64,000 nt of DNA from Nocardioides sp. T2.26MG-1. Its GTDB lineage: Bacteria > Actinomycetota > Actinomycetes > Propionibacteriales > Nocardioidaceae. Positions 31,566 to 40,967 of this stretch are shown one piece after another. The notes beneath the pieces are model-generated. The model was not told where the DNA came from. It did no database searches and saw nothing but the letters and a program-made list of their open reading frames with translations. Made by a program: the position numbers and the translations under genes. The stretch spans positions 124,001 to 188,000 of the forward strand of contig NZ_CATNLZ010000035.1 in NCBI RefSeq assembly GCF_950101795.1. Direction: 5' to 3'. The first letter of the stretch is position 1. Each line of letters starts with the position of its first letter.

Positions 31566-33932
31566 GTGACCTCCGACGCGCCCGACCAGATGGTCCGCGT
31601 CCGCGGCGCCAGCGAGCACAACCTGCGCAACGTCGACGTCGACATCCCCCGGGACGCGATGGTCGCGTTCACCGGGGTCTCCGGCTCGGGCAAGTCCTCG
31701 CTGGCCTTCGGCACGTTGTACGCCGAGGCGCAGCGACGGTACTTCGAGTCGGTGGCGCCGTACGCCCGACGGCTGCTCCAGCAGGTCGGCGCCCCGCACG
31801 TGCAGGAGATCACCGGCCTGCCCCCGGCCGTCGCCCTCCAGCAGCGGCGCGGCGCCGCGACATCGCGCTCGTCGGTCGGCACCATCACCACGCTGTCCAA
31901 CCTGCTGCGGATGCTCTACTCGCGGGCGGGCGACTACCCGGCCGGTGCCGAGCACCTCGCCGCGGAGGCGTTCTCGCCCAACACCGTCGCGGGCGCGTGC
32001 CCGCGCTGCCACGGTCTGGGCGTCGTGCACGACGTCACCGAGGAGCTGCTCGTCCCCGACCCGTCGCTCAGCATCCGCGAGGGCGCGATCGCGGCCTGGC
32101 CCGGCGCCTGGCAGGGCGCCAACCTGCGCAGCATCGTCACGGGTCTGGGCATCGACGTCGACACGCCGTGGCGCGAGCTGCGCAAGAAGGACCGGGACTG
32201 GCTGCTGTTCACCGACGAGCAGCCCTCGGTGCTCATCAAGCCCGAGCGTGACCGCATCGACTACGGCTACTACGGCAAGTTCTGGAGCGCCCGCAAGCAC
32301 GTCATGCACGTCCTGGCCGACTCCAAGAGCGAGCGGATGCGCGAGCGCGCGCTGCGGTTCGTCGAGGACGCGCCGTGCCCCGACTGCCACGGCAGCGGGC
32401 TGCGGCCGGAGGCGCTCGCGGTCACCTTCGCCGGGCACTCCATCGCGGAGGTCAACCAGCTCCCGTTCACCGAGGTCGTCGCGCTGCTGAGCCCGGTCGC
32501 GGACCTGCCCGAGGAGACCCACGAGGTCGCCGTGCGGATCTGTGCCGACCTGGTCGCCCGGGTCCGGGTGCTGCTCGACCTCGGCCTCGGCTACCTCAGC
32601 CTCGGTCGCAGCTCGACGACGCTCTCGCCCGGCGAGGCGCAGCGCCTGCGGATCGCGACCCAGCTGCGCTCCGGGCTCTTCGGTGTGGTCTACGTCCTCG
32701 ACGAGCCCTCTGCGGGGCTGCACCCCGCCGACGCGGAGCCGCTGCTCGACGTGCTCGACCGCCTGAAGGCGTCCGGCAACTCGCTGTTCGTCGTGGAGCA
32801 CGACCTCGACGTCGTACGGCGTGCCGACTGGGTCGTCGACATCGGCCCGGGCGCCGGCGAGGCGGGCGGCCGGGTGCTCTACAGCGGTCCGGTCGCGGGC
32901 CTCGAGGACGTCACGGAGTCGGCGACCGGTGCCTACCTGTTCGGTCGGGCCGAGCGGCTCGAGCACGACGTGCGCGACCCGCAGGGCTGGGTGAAGCTCG
33001 CCGGAGTGTCCCGGCACAACCTGCGCGACGTGTCGGTCGACGTCCCCCTGTGCGTGCTGACCGCGGTCACCGGCGTGTCCGGATCGGGCAAGTCGACCCT
33101 GGTCAGCCAGGTGCTCGCCGAGGACCCGACCGCGATGGAGTCGTTCGACCGTCTGGTGCTCGTCGACCAGCGGCCGATCGGGCGGACGCCGCGGTCCAAC
33201 CTCGCGACCTACACCGGGCTGTTCGACGCGGTGCGCAAGGTGTACGCCGCGACCGACGAGGCGCAGGCGCGTGGGTACGGCGCCGGGCGCTTCTCATTCA
33301 ACGTCGCCGAGGGTCGCTGCGAGACCTGCCAGGGTGAGGGCTTCGTCGCGGTCGAGCTGCTGTTCCTGCCCGGCACCTATGCGCCGTGCCCGGCCTGCCA
33401 CGGCGCCCGCTACAACGACGAGACGCTCGAGGTCGCCTATCGCGGCAGGAACGTCGCGGAGGTCCTCGCACTGTCCGTCGACGAGGCCGCCGCGTTCCTC
33501 GCCGACGTCCCGGCCGCCGCCCGGAGCCTGGAGACGCTGCGCGACGTCGGCCTGGGCTACCTGCGGCTCGGGCAGCCGGCGACCGAGCTCAGCGGCGGTG
33601 AGGCCCAGCGGATCAAGCTCGCGACCGAGCTGCAGCGGGCGCGCCGCGGGCACGCGCTGTACCTGCTCGACGAGCCGACCTCGGGCCTGCATCCTGCGGA
33701 CACCGCGCTGCTGCTGCGCCAGCTGCACCGGCTCGTCGACGCCGGCAACACGGTGGTCCTGGTGGAGCACGACCTCGACGCGATCGCCACCGCCGACTGG
33801 GTCATCGACCTGGGTCCGGGCGGGGGAGACGCGGGCGGCCGGGTAGTCGCGACCGGCACGCCGGTCGAGGTCGCGCGGGTCGAGGCGAGCGTGACCGCGC
33901 CGTACCTCGCGCGCCGGCTCGCCCGGGCCTGA
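31566..33932 (+). CDS. UvrA-like ABC protein (UvrA2 / drug-resistance branch)
   Basis: A 788-aa protein with two UvrA-type ABC modules: Walker A GVSGSGKSS near 38 and GVSGSGKST near 503, signatures LSPGEAQRLR and LSGGEAQRIK, and Walker B VLDEPSAGLHP and LLDEPTSGLHP. Compared with canonical UvrA (about 950 aa), the stretch between the first Walker A and the zinc site is some 140 residues shorter and the first zinc site keeps only one CxxC (ACPRCHGLG). The UvrB-binding domain is therefore missing. This places it with UvrA2/DrrC-like proteins linked to resistance to DNA-binding drugs, not with nucleotide excision repair. Confidence 0.88.
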   Translation: MTSDAPDQMVRVRGASEHNLRNVDVDIPRDAMVAFTGVSGSGKSSLAFGTLYAEAQRRYFESVAPYARRLLQQVGAPHVQEITGLPPAVALQQRRGAATSRSSVGTITTLSNLLRMLYSRAGDYPAGAEHLAAEAFSPNTVAGACPRCHGLGVVHDVTEELLVPDPSLSIREGAIAAWPGAWQGANLRSIVTGLGIDVDTPWRELRKKDRDWLLFTDEQPSVLIKPERDRIDYGYYGKFWSARKHVMHVLADSKSERMRERALRFVEDAPCPDCHGSGLRPEALAVTFAGHSIAEVNQLPFTEVVALLSPVADLPEETHEVAVRICADLVARVRVLLDLGLGYLSLGRSSTTLSPGEAQRLRIATQLRSGLFGVVYVLDEPSAGLHPADAEPLLDVLDRLKASGNSLFVVEHDLDVVRRADWVVDIGPGAGEAGGRVLYSGPVAGLEDVTESATGAYLFGRAERLEHDVRDPQGWVKLAGVSRHNLRDVSVDVPLCVLTAVTGVSGSGKSTLVSQVLAEDPTAMESFDRLVLVDQRPIGRTPRSNLATYTGLFDAVRKVYAATDEAQARGYGAGRFSFNVAEGRCETCQGEGFVAVELLFLPGTYAPCPACHGARYNDETLEVAYRGRNVAEVLALSVDEAAAFLADVPAAARSLETLRDVGLGYLRLGQPATELSGGEAQRIKLATELQRARRGHALYLLDEPTSGLHPADTALLLRQLHRLVDAGNTVVLVEHDLDAIATADWVIDLGPGGGDAGGRVVATGTPVEVARVEASVTAPYLARRLARA

Positions 33933-33935
33933 GCG

Positions 33936-34547
33936 TCACCGCGGGGGAGCGGCGTCGCCGACGATCCGCCGGGCCAGGTCGACCCACCCCGCGTGGACCC
34001 GGTCGATCGGGAACCCGTCGTTGTGCAGCTGCTGGTCGAGGATCGGTATCTCCATCGGCGCCAGGAGCGCGGTCGCGAGCAGTGGCAGGTCGCCGGTGAC
34101 GCCCAGCTCGGCGAGGAGGTAGCGCACGTGCATGGCGACCAGGGAGTACGCCGCCGAGGACCGGGTGCCGGCCGCTCCCGCGGCCCGGATGAGGTCCGCG
34201 TGCAGGAGCGTCGTCTCCAGCCGCGACCGCCCGAAGGCGACCAGCCGCTCCCACGGCGGCGCGCCCGGTCCGAGCGGCGGGGGGCCGAACAGCAGCAGGC
34301 GCTGCCACTCGGTCTCCGAGTGGTCGAGGACGGCCGCCATCAGGCCTTCCTTGGACCGGAAGCGACGGAAGACCGTGCCCTTGCCGACGCCGGCCGCCGC
34401 AGCCACCGCATCCATCGTCACGGCCTGCACGCCGTCGCGCTCGACCAGCTCCCGGGCCGCGACGAGCAGCGCCTCGCGGTTGCGCGCGGCGTCGCGCCGC
34501 TCCGGGGGCGGACCGGTGAGCAGGGGCAGCAGCTGGTGCTCGGACAT
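33936..34547 (-). CDS. TetR-family transcriptional repressor
   Basis: A 203-aa protein with the TetR HTH at about 25-65: RELVERDGVQAVTMDAVAAA followed by GVGKGTVFRRFRSKEGLM. The C-terminal ligand domain is of the TetR_C_33-like kind. It is divergent from an FMN reductase gene, with a 20-bp perfect palindrome between them that is almost certainly its operator, so autoregulation and reductase control are likely. The inducer is unknown. Confidence 0.9.
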   Translation of the reverse strand: MSEHQLLPLLTGPPPERRDAARNREALLVAARELVERDGVQAVTMDAVAAAAGVGKGTVFRRFRSKEGLMAAVLDHSETEWQRLLLFGPPPLGPGAPPWERLVAFGRSRLETTLLHADLIRAAGAAGTRSSAAYSLVAMHVRYLLAELGVTGDLPLLATALLAPMEIPILDQQLHNDGFPIDRVHAGWVDLARRIVGDAAPPR

Positions 34548-34594
34548 GGCGGGCCCAGCCTAGGGAGCCACTCCTTGAGATGCCTGGGAATAGA

Positions 34595-34614
34595 AAACGG
34601 ACCATGGTCCGTTT
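34595..34614. promoter_or_regulatory. 20-bp perfect palindrome, TetR operator
   Basis: AAACGGACCATGGTCCGTTT is its own complement, lies in the 75-bp gap between divergent TetR and FMN-reductase genes, and ends 8 nt before the reductase ATG. Size and symmetry match established TetR operators. Confidence 0.85.
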
Positions 34615-34622
34615 CGTCCGGC

Positions 34623-35171
34623 ATGACCACAACCATCGCTGTCCTCGTCGGCAGCCTCCGCACCGACTCTGTCAACCGCCGCATCGCCCAGGTCCTGCGC
34701 GACCAGGCCCCCGAGGGCGTGACCGTCGATATCGTCGACGGCCTCGGAGAGGTCCCGTTCTACAACGAGGACATCGACAACCCCACGGCGATCCCGGCCT
34801 CGGCCGCCCGGCTGCGGGAGCGGGTCGGGGCCGCCGACCGCGTGCTCGCCGTGACCCCGGAGTACAACGGCACGATGCCGGCCGTTCTCAACAACGCCAT
34901 CGACTGGCTCTCCCGCCCGTACGGCGCCGGCGCGATGGTCGGCAAGCCGTTCGGCGTCGTGGGCGCCACGCCCACGCCGTACGGCGGCAAGTGGGCGCAC
35001 GCCGACGCGGCCCGGTCCGCGGGTGTCGCGGGCGCGGTCGTCGTCGAGGACGTGACCGTGTCCCAGTCGGCGGTCGACGTCGACCCGCTGACCGACGCGC
35101 ACGTGCTGGAGAAGCTCCACCGCGCGGTGCGGACCCTCGCGGAGTACGACGTCGACGGCGCCGCTGCCTGA
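34623..35171 (+). CDS. NAD(P)H-dependent FMN reductase (flavodoxin-like)
   Basis: A 182-aa flavodoxin-fold reductase. The FMN phosphate loop is VLVGSLRTDSVNRRIAQ at residues 7-23, followed by PFYNEDIDNP, VTPEYNGTMPAVLNNAIDW near 80-98, and VGKPFGVVGATPTPYGGKWA. Members reduce FMN, quinones, azo dyes or chromate. Placed under a TetR repressor with a perfect operator, it may be a quinone or electrophile response enzyme; that is inference. Confidence 0.92.
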   Translation: MTTTIAVLVGSLRTDSVNRRIAQVLRDQAPEGVTVDIVDGLGEVPFYNEDIDNPTAIPASAARLRERVGAADRVLAVTPEYNGTMPAVLNNAIDWLSRPYGAGAMVGKPFGVVGATPTPYGGKWAHADAARSAGVAGAVVVEDVTVSQSAVDVDPLTDAHVLEKLHRAVRTLAEYDVDGAAA

Positions 35172-35199
35172 CTCGCGCGAGGAGCGCTAGCGTCGGGTC

Positions 35200-36600
35200 G
35201 TGGCCGAACTCCATGACCTGACCGCCGTCGAGCAGGGCGGGCTCGTGCGACGCCGTGAGGTGTCGCCCCTCGAGCTCGTCGACCACTACCTCGAACGCGC
35301 CGACCGTCTCGACACGGTCGGCGCGTTCGTCACGCTCACGCCCGAACGGGCGCGTGAGCAGGCCCGGGCGCTGGGTGACGTGCCGGAGGGAGCGTCGCCT
35401 CTGTGGGGGGTGCCCACCGCGATCAAGGACCTCAACCTGACCGCGGGGGTGCGGACGATGTTCGGGTCTGCGGCGTTCGCGGACTTCGTGCCCGAGGTGT
35501 CCGACAACGTCACCCTCTCGGTCGAGGCCGCCGGGATGGTGAGCCTCGGCAAGACCAACACCCCCGAGTTCGGCTCGCCCTGCTACACCGAGCCGGACGT
35601 CGGGCCGCCCGCGGTCACGCCCTGGGACCGCACCCGGACCGCCGGCGGCTCCTCGGGCGGCGCCGCGGCCGCCGTGGCGGCCGGCCTGGTGCCGCTCGCC
35701 CCCGGCTCCGACGGCGGCGGGTCGATCCGGATCCCCGCCTCCTGCTGCGGGCTGGTCGGGCTCAAGCCGACTCGCGGCCGGATCAGCGGCTCCCCGATGT
35801 ACGGCGACGCGGTGGGCCTGGCCACGGCCGGGCCGATCGCCCGGACCGTGCGCGACACCGCCGCACTGCTCGACGTGCTCGCCGGTCGTCGCGTGGGCGA
35901 CCCGTTCTGGGCGCCACCTCCGTCGGAGACCTTCCTCGCCTCCTGCGACCGCGACCCGGGCCGGCTGCGGATCGCCCGCTTCGTCGAGCCGGTGATCACC
36001 GACACCGACGTCGACCCCGACTGCGTGCGCGCGTGGGAGGACGCCTCCCGGCTGCTCGAGTCGCTCGGCCACGAGGTCGTCGACGTCCCGGTGCCGCTGC
36101 CGCGCGAGGCGGTCGCGGACTTCGAGACCTGCTGGGCGGTGCTCACCGCGATGTCGGTCGTGCCGCCCGAGCGCGAGCACCTGCTGCGGCCGCTGACCCG
36201 GTGGCTGAGCGCCCGCGGCCGGGCCGTGGACGGACCCGACTTCGGCCTCACGGTCGGCGCGGTGCGGCGCCACGCCGCCGGTGCGCTGGCCGCGCTCGCG
36301 GCGTACGACGCCGTGCTCACGCCCACGCTCGCCAGCCCTCCGGTGCTGGTCGGGGCGATGCGCAACGATCAGGACCCGAACGCCGACTTCGAGGCACAGA
36401 AGGCCTTCACGCCGTGGACGTCGGCGTGGAACGTCACCGGCATGCCGGCGGTCTCTTTGCCGCTGCACTGGACCGAGAGCGGCCTGCCGGTCGGGGTGAT
36501 GCTCGCCGCCCGGCCGGCGGAGGAGGAGCTGCTGCTCGCGCTCGCCGCGCAGATCGAGGCGGCCGCACCCTGGGCCGATCGGCGGCCGCCCGGCTGGTGA
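35200..36600 (+). CDS. amidase (amidase signature family)
   Basis: A 466-aa amidase signature enzyme. The Ser-cisSer-Lys triad is visible: Lys in GVPTAIKDLNLTAG near 80, the cis-Ser in TAGGSSGGAAAAVAAGL near 150, and the nucleophile in GSDGGGSIRIPASCCGLVGLK near 175. The family hydrolyses small amides or acts in amide-linked catabolism; the absence of gatB/gatC makes a GatA role unlikely. TAGCGT (35188-35193) lies 6 nt before the GTG start. Confidence 0.92.
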   Translation: MAELHDLTAVEQGGLVRRREVSPLELVDHYLERADRLDTVGAFVTLTPERAREQARALGDVPEGASPLWGVPTAIKDLNLTAGVRTMFGSAAFADFVPEVSDNVTLSVEAAGMVSLGKTNTPEFGSPCYTEPDVGPPAVTPWDRTRTAGGSSGGAAAAVAAGLVPLAPGSDGGGSIRIPASCCGLVGLKPTRGRISGSPMYGDAVGLATAGPIARTVRDTAALLDVLAGRRVGDPFWAPPPSETFLASCDRDPGRLRIARFVEPVITDTDVDPDCVRAWEDASRLLESLGHEVVDVPVPLPREAVADFETCWAVLTAMSVVPPEREHLLRPLTRWLSARGRAVDGPDFGLTVGAVRRHAAGALAALAAYDAVLTPTLASPPVLVGAMRNDQDPNADFEAQKAFTPWTSAWNVTGMPAVSLPLHWTESGLPVGVMLAARPAEEELLLALAAQIEAAAPWADRRPPGW

Positions 36601-36604
36601 CCGG

Positions 36605-37753
36605 TCAGCCGGTGACCTCCATCAGGGCGAGTCTCGCGGACTGTGCCGCCAGGTACACCGCGCCGATGACACTGGCCCGGTCTCCGAGGCCGGACCTGAT
36701 CACCGAGGGCGGGAACGGGATCATCGCCTCCGCCAGGTGGGCGGCCCGCGCGATCAGCCGGTCGTTGTCGCCCACCCCGCCGGTGAGGACGACCGCCTCG
36801 GGGTCGATGACCGCGCAGATCGAGGCCACCACCGACGCGATCCGCGCACACTCCTCCTCGACGAGCGCCACCGCCGGCTTCTCGCCGGCCGCTGCTCGAC
36901 GGAACAGGTCCTCGACCGTGGTGGGCGGCTCCCCGGCCCAGCCTGGGCGCGACCGGGCATCGTGCAGCAGGCTCAGGCCCCCAGCCTCGTCGTGGGCGCG
37001 CGCGTCCACCTTGCGGCGCTTCCCGAACGGAGGGAGGAACGCGACCTCGCCCGCCGCGCCGTGCGCCCCGCGCATGACCCGGCCCTCGTGCACGATGCCA
37101 GCGCCGATGCCGGCGCCGACGGCCACCACGGCGAACGTGCTGAGCTCGCGGGCGACGCCTCGCCAACGCTCGCCCATCGCGGCCAGGTTGACGTTGTTGT
37201 CCAAGACGACGGGGACGTGGAAGGCGTCCGCGAACGGCGTGTGGAAGTCGAAGGGCTCGAACTGGTCGATGTTCGAGGCATAGCTGACGGTGCGTCCGTC
37301 GTGGGACAGCACGCCCGGGACGGAGACGGCGATCGTGTGGAGCGGAACGGCGGCCAGCCGCGAGGCGAGCAGCGTGGAGCGGAGCAGCTCGGTCGCCTGG
37401 CCGACGATGGCCGGCCCGCCGGGGCGGGCGGTCGGCTGGTGCTGCTCGGCCACCAGCGTCCCGCGCAGGTCGGTGAGGACGACCCGGACGTTGCTGCCGC
37501 CGATGTCGACGGCCGCCAGCGCCCCGGCCTCCTCGGGGACCTCGTACAACGTGGCCGACCGCCCGGGTGCGCCGCTCTGCTGGCCGACCGCGTGCGCGAG
37601 CCCGCGTTTCTCCAGCTGCTGGATCGCGGTGAAGATCGTCGGACGGGACAGGCCGCACGCCGAGGCGAGGAACGGACGCGTCACCGGCTCCTCCTGGTCG
37701 AGAAGGAGCCCGAGCACCTGGTCGGTGCTCGATCCGTGTGCTGGTGCAGTCAC
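36605..37753 (-). CDS. ROK-family transcriptional regulator
   Basis: A 382-aa protein: N-terminal winged HTH (PFLASACGLSRPTIFTAIQQLEKRGL) joined to a ROK sugar-kinase fold with the phosphate loop LAAVDIGGSNVRVVLTD. The ROK zinc motif CxCGxxGCxE is absent; the corresponding segment is GAHGAAGEVAFLPPFGK, so this is not a typical XylR/NagC-like zinc form nor an active kinase. GTG 37753 is chosen because GGGGAG precedes it closely. Divergent from a sugar ABC operon that it presumably represses until the sugar binds. Confidence 0.88.
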   Translation of the reverse strand: MTAPAHGSSTDQVLGLLLDQEEPVTRPFLASACGLSRPTIFTAIQQLEKRGLAHAVGQQSGAPGRSATLYEVPEEAGALAAVDIGGSNVRVVLTDLRGTLVAEQHQPTARPGGPAIVGQATELLRSTLLASRLAAVPLHTIAVSVPGVLSHDGRTVSYASNIDQFEPFDFHTPFADAFHVPVVLDNNVNLAAMGERWRGVARELSTFAVVAVGAGIGAGIVHEGRVMRGAHGAAGEVAFLPPFGKRRKVDARAHDEAGGLSLLHDARSRPGWAGEPPTTVEDLFRRAAAGEKPAVALVEEECARIASVVASICAVIDPEAVVLTGGVGDNDRLIARAAHLAEAMIPFPPSVIRSGLGDRASVIGAVYLAAQSARLALMEVTG

Positions 37754-37771
37754 AAATCTCCCCTGTCGCCC

Positions 37772-37800
37772 TTGACGCCCTCCTGGCACGCTGAGAATAT
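37772..37800 (+). promoter_or_regulatory. candidate sigma-A-type promoter of the sugar operon
   Basis: TTGACG (37772-37777) and GAATAT (37795-37800) are 17 bp apart in an unusually A+T-rich gap before the binding-protein gene. GAAT-ATCC-ATTC (37795-37806) is a small inverted repeat at the -10 that could be part of the ROK operator. Confidence 0.5.
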
Positions 37801-37838
37801 CCATTCAATAAGCAACCTGCCTAACAAATGGAGACGTC

Positions 37839-39173
37839 ATGAAGCCCACATCACCCTCCTCGGGCTCGATCGCCGGGATCATCGCGCCCCGGCCCACGCG
37901 ACGCGGACTGCTCGTCGGCGGCAGTGCTCTCGGGCTCTCCGGCCTGCTCGTCGCCTGCGGGGTCGGCGGCGGGGGTGGGAAGAAGGGCGGCGGCGGCAGC
38001 GGCAGCGGCAGCATCCGGGCCCTGTTCATGCAGCAGGCCGGCTACTCCGAGGAGAACATCCAGGAGATGACCGCTGCCTTCATGAAGGCCAACTCGGGCA
38101 TCAAGGTCACGGCGGACTTCGTCTCCTACGAGGCGCTGCACGACAAGACGGTGGCGGCGGCCCCGGCCGGGACCTACGACGTGGTGCTGATCGACGTGAT
38201 CTGGCCGGCCGAGTTCGGCACGAAGAACATCGTCGCCGACGTCACGGACCGCTGGCCCGACGACTGGAAGCAGCAGATGCTCGGCGGCGCGGTCACGACG
38301 CCGCAGTACGACGGCAAGTTCTACGGGGTCCCGTGGATCCTCGACACCAAGTACCTCTTCTACAACACTGCCCAGCTCGAGAAGGCCAAGGTGGACGCCG
38401 CGGAGCTCGACACCTGGGACGGCGTGCTCACGGCCGCTCGTGCGCTCAAGGAGAGCGGGGTGAAGTACCCGCTGATCTGGTCCTGGCAGCAGGCAGAGGC
38501 GCTGATCTGCGACTACACCCAGCTCCTCGGTGCGTTCGGTGGCACCTTCCTCGACGACGCCGGGCAGCCGGCGTTCAACCAGGGCGGCGGCGTCGCGGCC
38601 CTGGAGTTCATGAGGCAGACCATCGTCGACGGCCTCACGAACCCGGCGTCGACGCAGTCGCTCGAGGAGGACGTGCGGCGGGTGTTCTCCTCGGGTCAGG
38701 CCAGCATCGCCCTGAACTGGACCTACATGTACGGGCTGGCGAACGACCCGAAGGAGAGCCAGATCCCGGGCGACGTCGCCGTGCTGCAGACGCCCGCCGG
38801 GCCGGTCGGCCGTCCAGGCGTCAACGGGAGCATGGCCCTCGCGCTCACCGCGACCAGCGAGAACCAGGACGCGGGCTGGAAGTACATCGAGTACCTCACC
38901 AGCCAGCCCGTGCAGGACAAGTACGCGCTGAGCTCCCTCCCGGTCTGGGAGAGCTCGTACGACGACCCCAAGGTCGTCGAGACGAACCCCGCCGTCGTGC
39001 CGCAGGCGAAGAAGCAGCTCGGCGACATGATCCTGAGGCCCCAGGTCGCGAGCTACAACGCGATGTCCCAGGTCCTCCAGGCCGAGATCCAGAAGGCGCT
39101 GCTGGGTGACAAGGAGCCCCAGCAGGCCCTCGACGACGCAGCCTCCGAGGCCGCCAAGCTGCTGGAGTCCTGA
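37839..39173 (+). CDS. sugar ABC transporter substrate-binding lipoprotein (CUT1 type)
   Basis: A 444-aa binding protein. The N-terminus has an RPTRRGLLVGG twin-arginine-like motif, a hydrophobic stretch and lipobox LVAC near residue 40, then a flexible Gly/Ser-rich spacer. The mature part is a family 1 solute-binding protein (DVVLIDVIWPAEFGTKNIVADV; PYDGKFYGVPWILDTKYLFYN as two blocks). GGAGA lies 4 nt before the ATG. First gene of an operon with two permeases, a SIS protein and a PfkB kinase. No ATPase gene is included, so a shared MsiK-like ATPase is probably used. Confidence 0.93.
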   Translation: MKPTSPSSGSIAGIIAPRPTRRGLLVGGSALGLSGLLVACGVGGGGGKKGGGGSGSGSIRALFMQQAGYSEENIQEMTAAFMKANSGIKVTADFVSYEALHDKTVAAAPAGTYDVVLIDVIWPAEFGTKNIVADVTDRWPDDWKQQMLGGAVTTPQYDGKFYGVPWILDTKYLFYNTAQLEKAKVDAAELDTWDGVLTAARALKESGVKYPLIWSWQQAEALICDYTQLLGAFGGTFLDDAGQPAFNQGGGVAALEFMRQTIVDGLTNPASTQSLEEDVRRVFSSGQASIALNWTYMYGLANDPKESQIPGDVAVLQTPAGPVGRPGVNGSMALALTATSENQDAGWKYIEYLTSQPVQDKYALSSLPVWESSYDDPKVVETNPAVVPQAKKQLGDMILRPQVASYNAMSQVLQAEIQKALLGDKEPQQALDDAASEAAKLLES

Positions 39174-39175
39174 CG

Positions 39176-40111
39176 GTGAGGTCGACCGTCCGGGAGGCCG
39201 ACCGTCCCTGGGCACGCCAGGGCGCGGGACAGCACGAGGGGCGCTTCGCGCTCCTCCTGCTGCTGCCCGCGGCCGTCGTCGTGTTCGGGGTCGTGATCTG
39301 GCCGGTCGTCCGGACCCTGGTCGTCTCGCTGTACGACGTCGACAGCGCGATGCCGGGCTCCTACCCGTTCGTCGGTCTCGACAACTACGTCCGGGTGTTC
39401 CAGGACGACCGGTTCTACACCGTCCTCGGGCACACGATGTACTTCACGCTGGTGTCGACGTTCCTCGAGCTCGCCCTGGGGATCGCCGTGGCGCTGCTGC
39501 TCAACGCGCCGTTGCGGGCCCGGTGGCTGTGGCGCAGCATCGTGGTCCTGCCGTGGGCGCTGCCGACGATCGTCAACGGCGCCCTGTGGCGGTGGATCTA
39601 CAACGGCCAGTACGGCGCGCTCAACGGCCTCCTGGACACGCTGGGCATCTCGGAGACCCCGACGCAGTGGCTCGGCGAGCCCTTCCTCGCGCTCAACATG
39701 GTGATCATCGCCGACGTCTGGAAGAACACCTCGATCGTCGTGTTCTTCATCCTCGCCGGCCTGCAGACCATCCCCAGCGACCTCTACGAGGCGGCCCGCG
39801 TCGACGGCGCGGGTCCCTGGCGGGCGTTCTGGCGACTCACGATCCCGATGCTGGCGCCCTCGATCGCGGTCGTGCTGATCCTGCGCACGATCGAGGCGTT
39901 CAAGGTCTTCGACATCATCTACGTGATGACCGGCGGTGGGCCGGCGAGCGGGACGCAGACGATCGCGTTCTACACCTACCTCCAGGCGTTCTCCAACCAG
40001 CTCTTCGGCTACGGCGCCGCGCTGGCGTACCTGATCGTGCTGGCCGTGTTCGCCCTCGCGATGGTCTATCTGCGGATCCTCAAGCAGAACCAGTTGGCGG
40101 GTGTCGAATGA
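39176..40111 (+). CDS. sugar ABC transporter permease, MalF/UgpA type
   Basis: A 311-aa permease with six predicted helices. The EAA loop that docks the ATPase reads EAARVDGAGPWRAFWRLTIPML near residue 205. GTG 39176 starts 2 nt after the binding-protein stop. Its stop overlaps the next permease by ATGA. Together they form a CUT1-type sugar pore. Confidence 0.93.
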   Translation: MRSTVREADRPWARQGAGQHEGRFALLLLLPAAVVVFGVVIWPVVRTLVVSLYDVDSAMPGSYPFVGLDNYVRVFQDDRFYTVLGHTMYFTLVSTFLELALGIAVALLLNAPLRARWLWRSIVVLPWALPTIVNGALWRWIYNGQYGALNGLLDTLGISETPTQWLGEPFLALNMVIIADVWKNTSIVVFFILAGLQTIPSDLYEAARVDGAGPWRAFWRLTIPMLAPSIAVVLILRTIEAFKVFDIIYVMTGGGPASGTQTIAFYTYLQAFSNQLFGYGAALAYLIVLAVFALAMVYLRILKQNQLAGVE

Positions 40112-40962
40112 GACCGAGTCGGGCCTACCTGATCTGGATCCACGTGGCGGCGGTGGTCATGGCCCTGGTGGTGCTGGCGCCGTTCGCCTGGTTGGTGATC
40201 TCCAGCATCTCGCCGCCCGCGGAGCTGCTCTCGCCGCACCCGCACTGGTGGCCGGACCACCCGACCCTCGAGAGGTACCGGGCGATCTTCGGCTCCGAGG
40301 GCGGCGGCGGCGACGTCGCCGCCAACTTCCGCAGCGCCATGCTCAACAGCTTCGTGGTCGCGTCGGCAACGACCGCCGTGTCGCTGGTCGTGGGGGTGCT
40401 CGGCGGATATGCGTTCGCGCGGTTGACGTTCCGCTTCCGGCGGACCTCGCTGTTCGGCTTCCTGGCGATCTACATGCTGCCGCCGATCGCCCTCGTGATC
40501 CCGCTGTACCTGGCGCTCGCCAACCTCGGGCTGCTCGACACGAAGATCGGCCTCATCGTCACCTACAGCTCGATCGTGACGCCGTTCTGCCTCTGGACGA
40601 TGAGCAACTACTTCCTCAGCCTGCCTCGGGACCTCGAGGACGCGGCCCGGGTCGATGGCTGCAGCCGGATGGGCGCGCTCGTCTGGGTGATCCTCCCGCT
40701 CGCGAGGCCGGGCATCCTGACCACCGGCATGTTCGGGTTCCTGCTCGCCTGGGACGAGTTCCTCTACGCCCTGATCTTCACCTCCAGCACGCAGTCGAAG
40801 ACCATCCCCGTCGCGATCGCCGAGTTCACCGGCAAGCACTCCTCGGACTTCGGGCTGATCGCCGCCGGCGGGGTGCTGGCGACGATCCCGCCCGTCCTCC
40901 TCGCGCTGGCCTTCCAGCGTTACATCGTCGGAGGCCTGACCTCCGGAGCAGTGAAAGGTTGA
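40108..40962 (+). CDS. sugar ABC transporter permease, MalG/UgpE type
   Basis: A 284-aa permease with six helices. The EAA-type loop EDAARVDGCSRMGALVWVILP lies near residue 178, and FLLAWDEFLYALIFTSS near 210 is typical of MalG-type subunits. ATG 40108 overlaps the upstream TGA. Partner of the MalF-like subunit. Confidence 0.93.
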   Translation: MRPSRAYLIWIHVAAVVMALVVLAPFAWLVISSISPPAELLSPHPHWWPDHPTLERYRAIFGSEGGGGDVAANFRSAMLNSFVVASATTAVSLVVGVLGGYAFARLTFRFRRTSLFGFLAIYMLPPIALVIPLYLALANLGLLDTKIGLIVTYSSIVTPFCLWTMSNYFLSLPRDLEDAARVDGCSRMGALVWVILPLARPGILTTGMFGFLLAWDEFLYALIFTSSTQSKTIPVAIAEFTGKHSSDFGLIAAGGVLATIPPVLLALAFQRYIVGGLTSGAVKG

Positions 40963-40967
40963 TCGAC

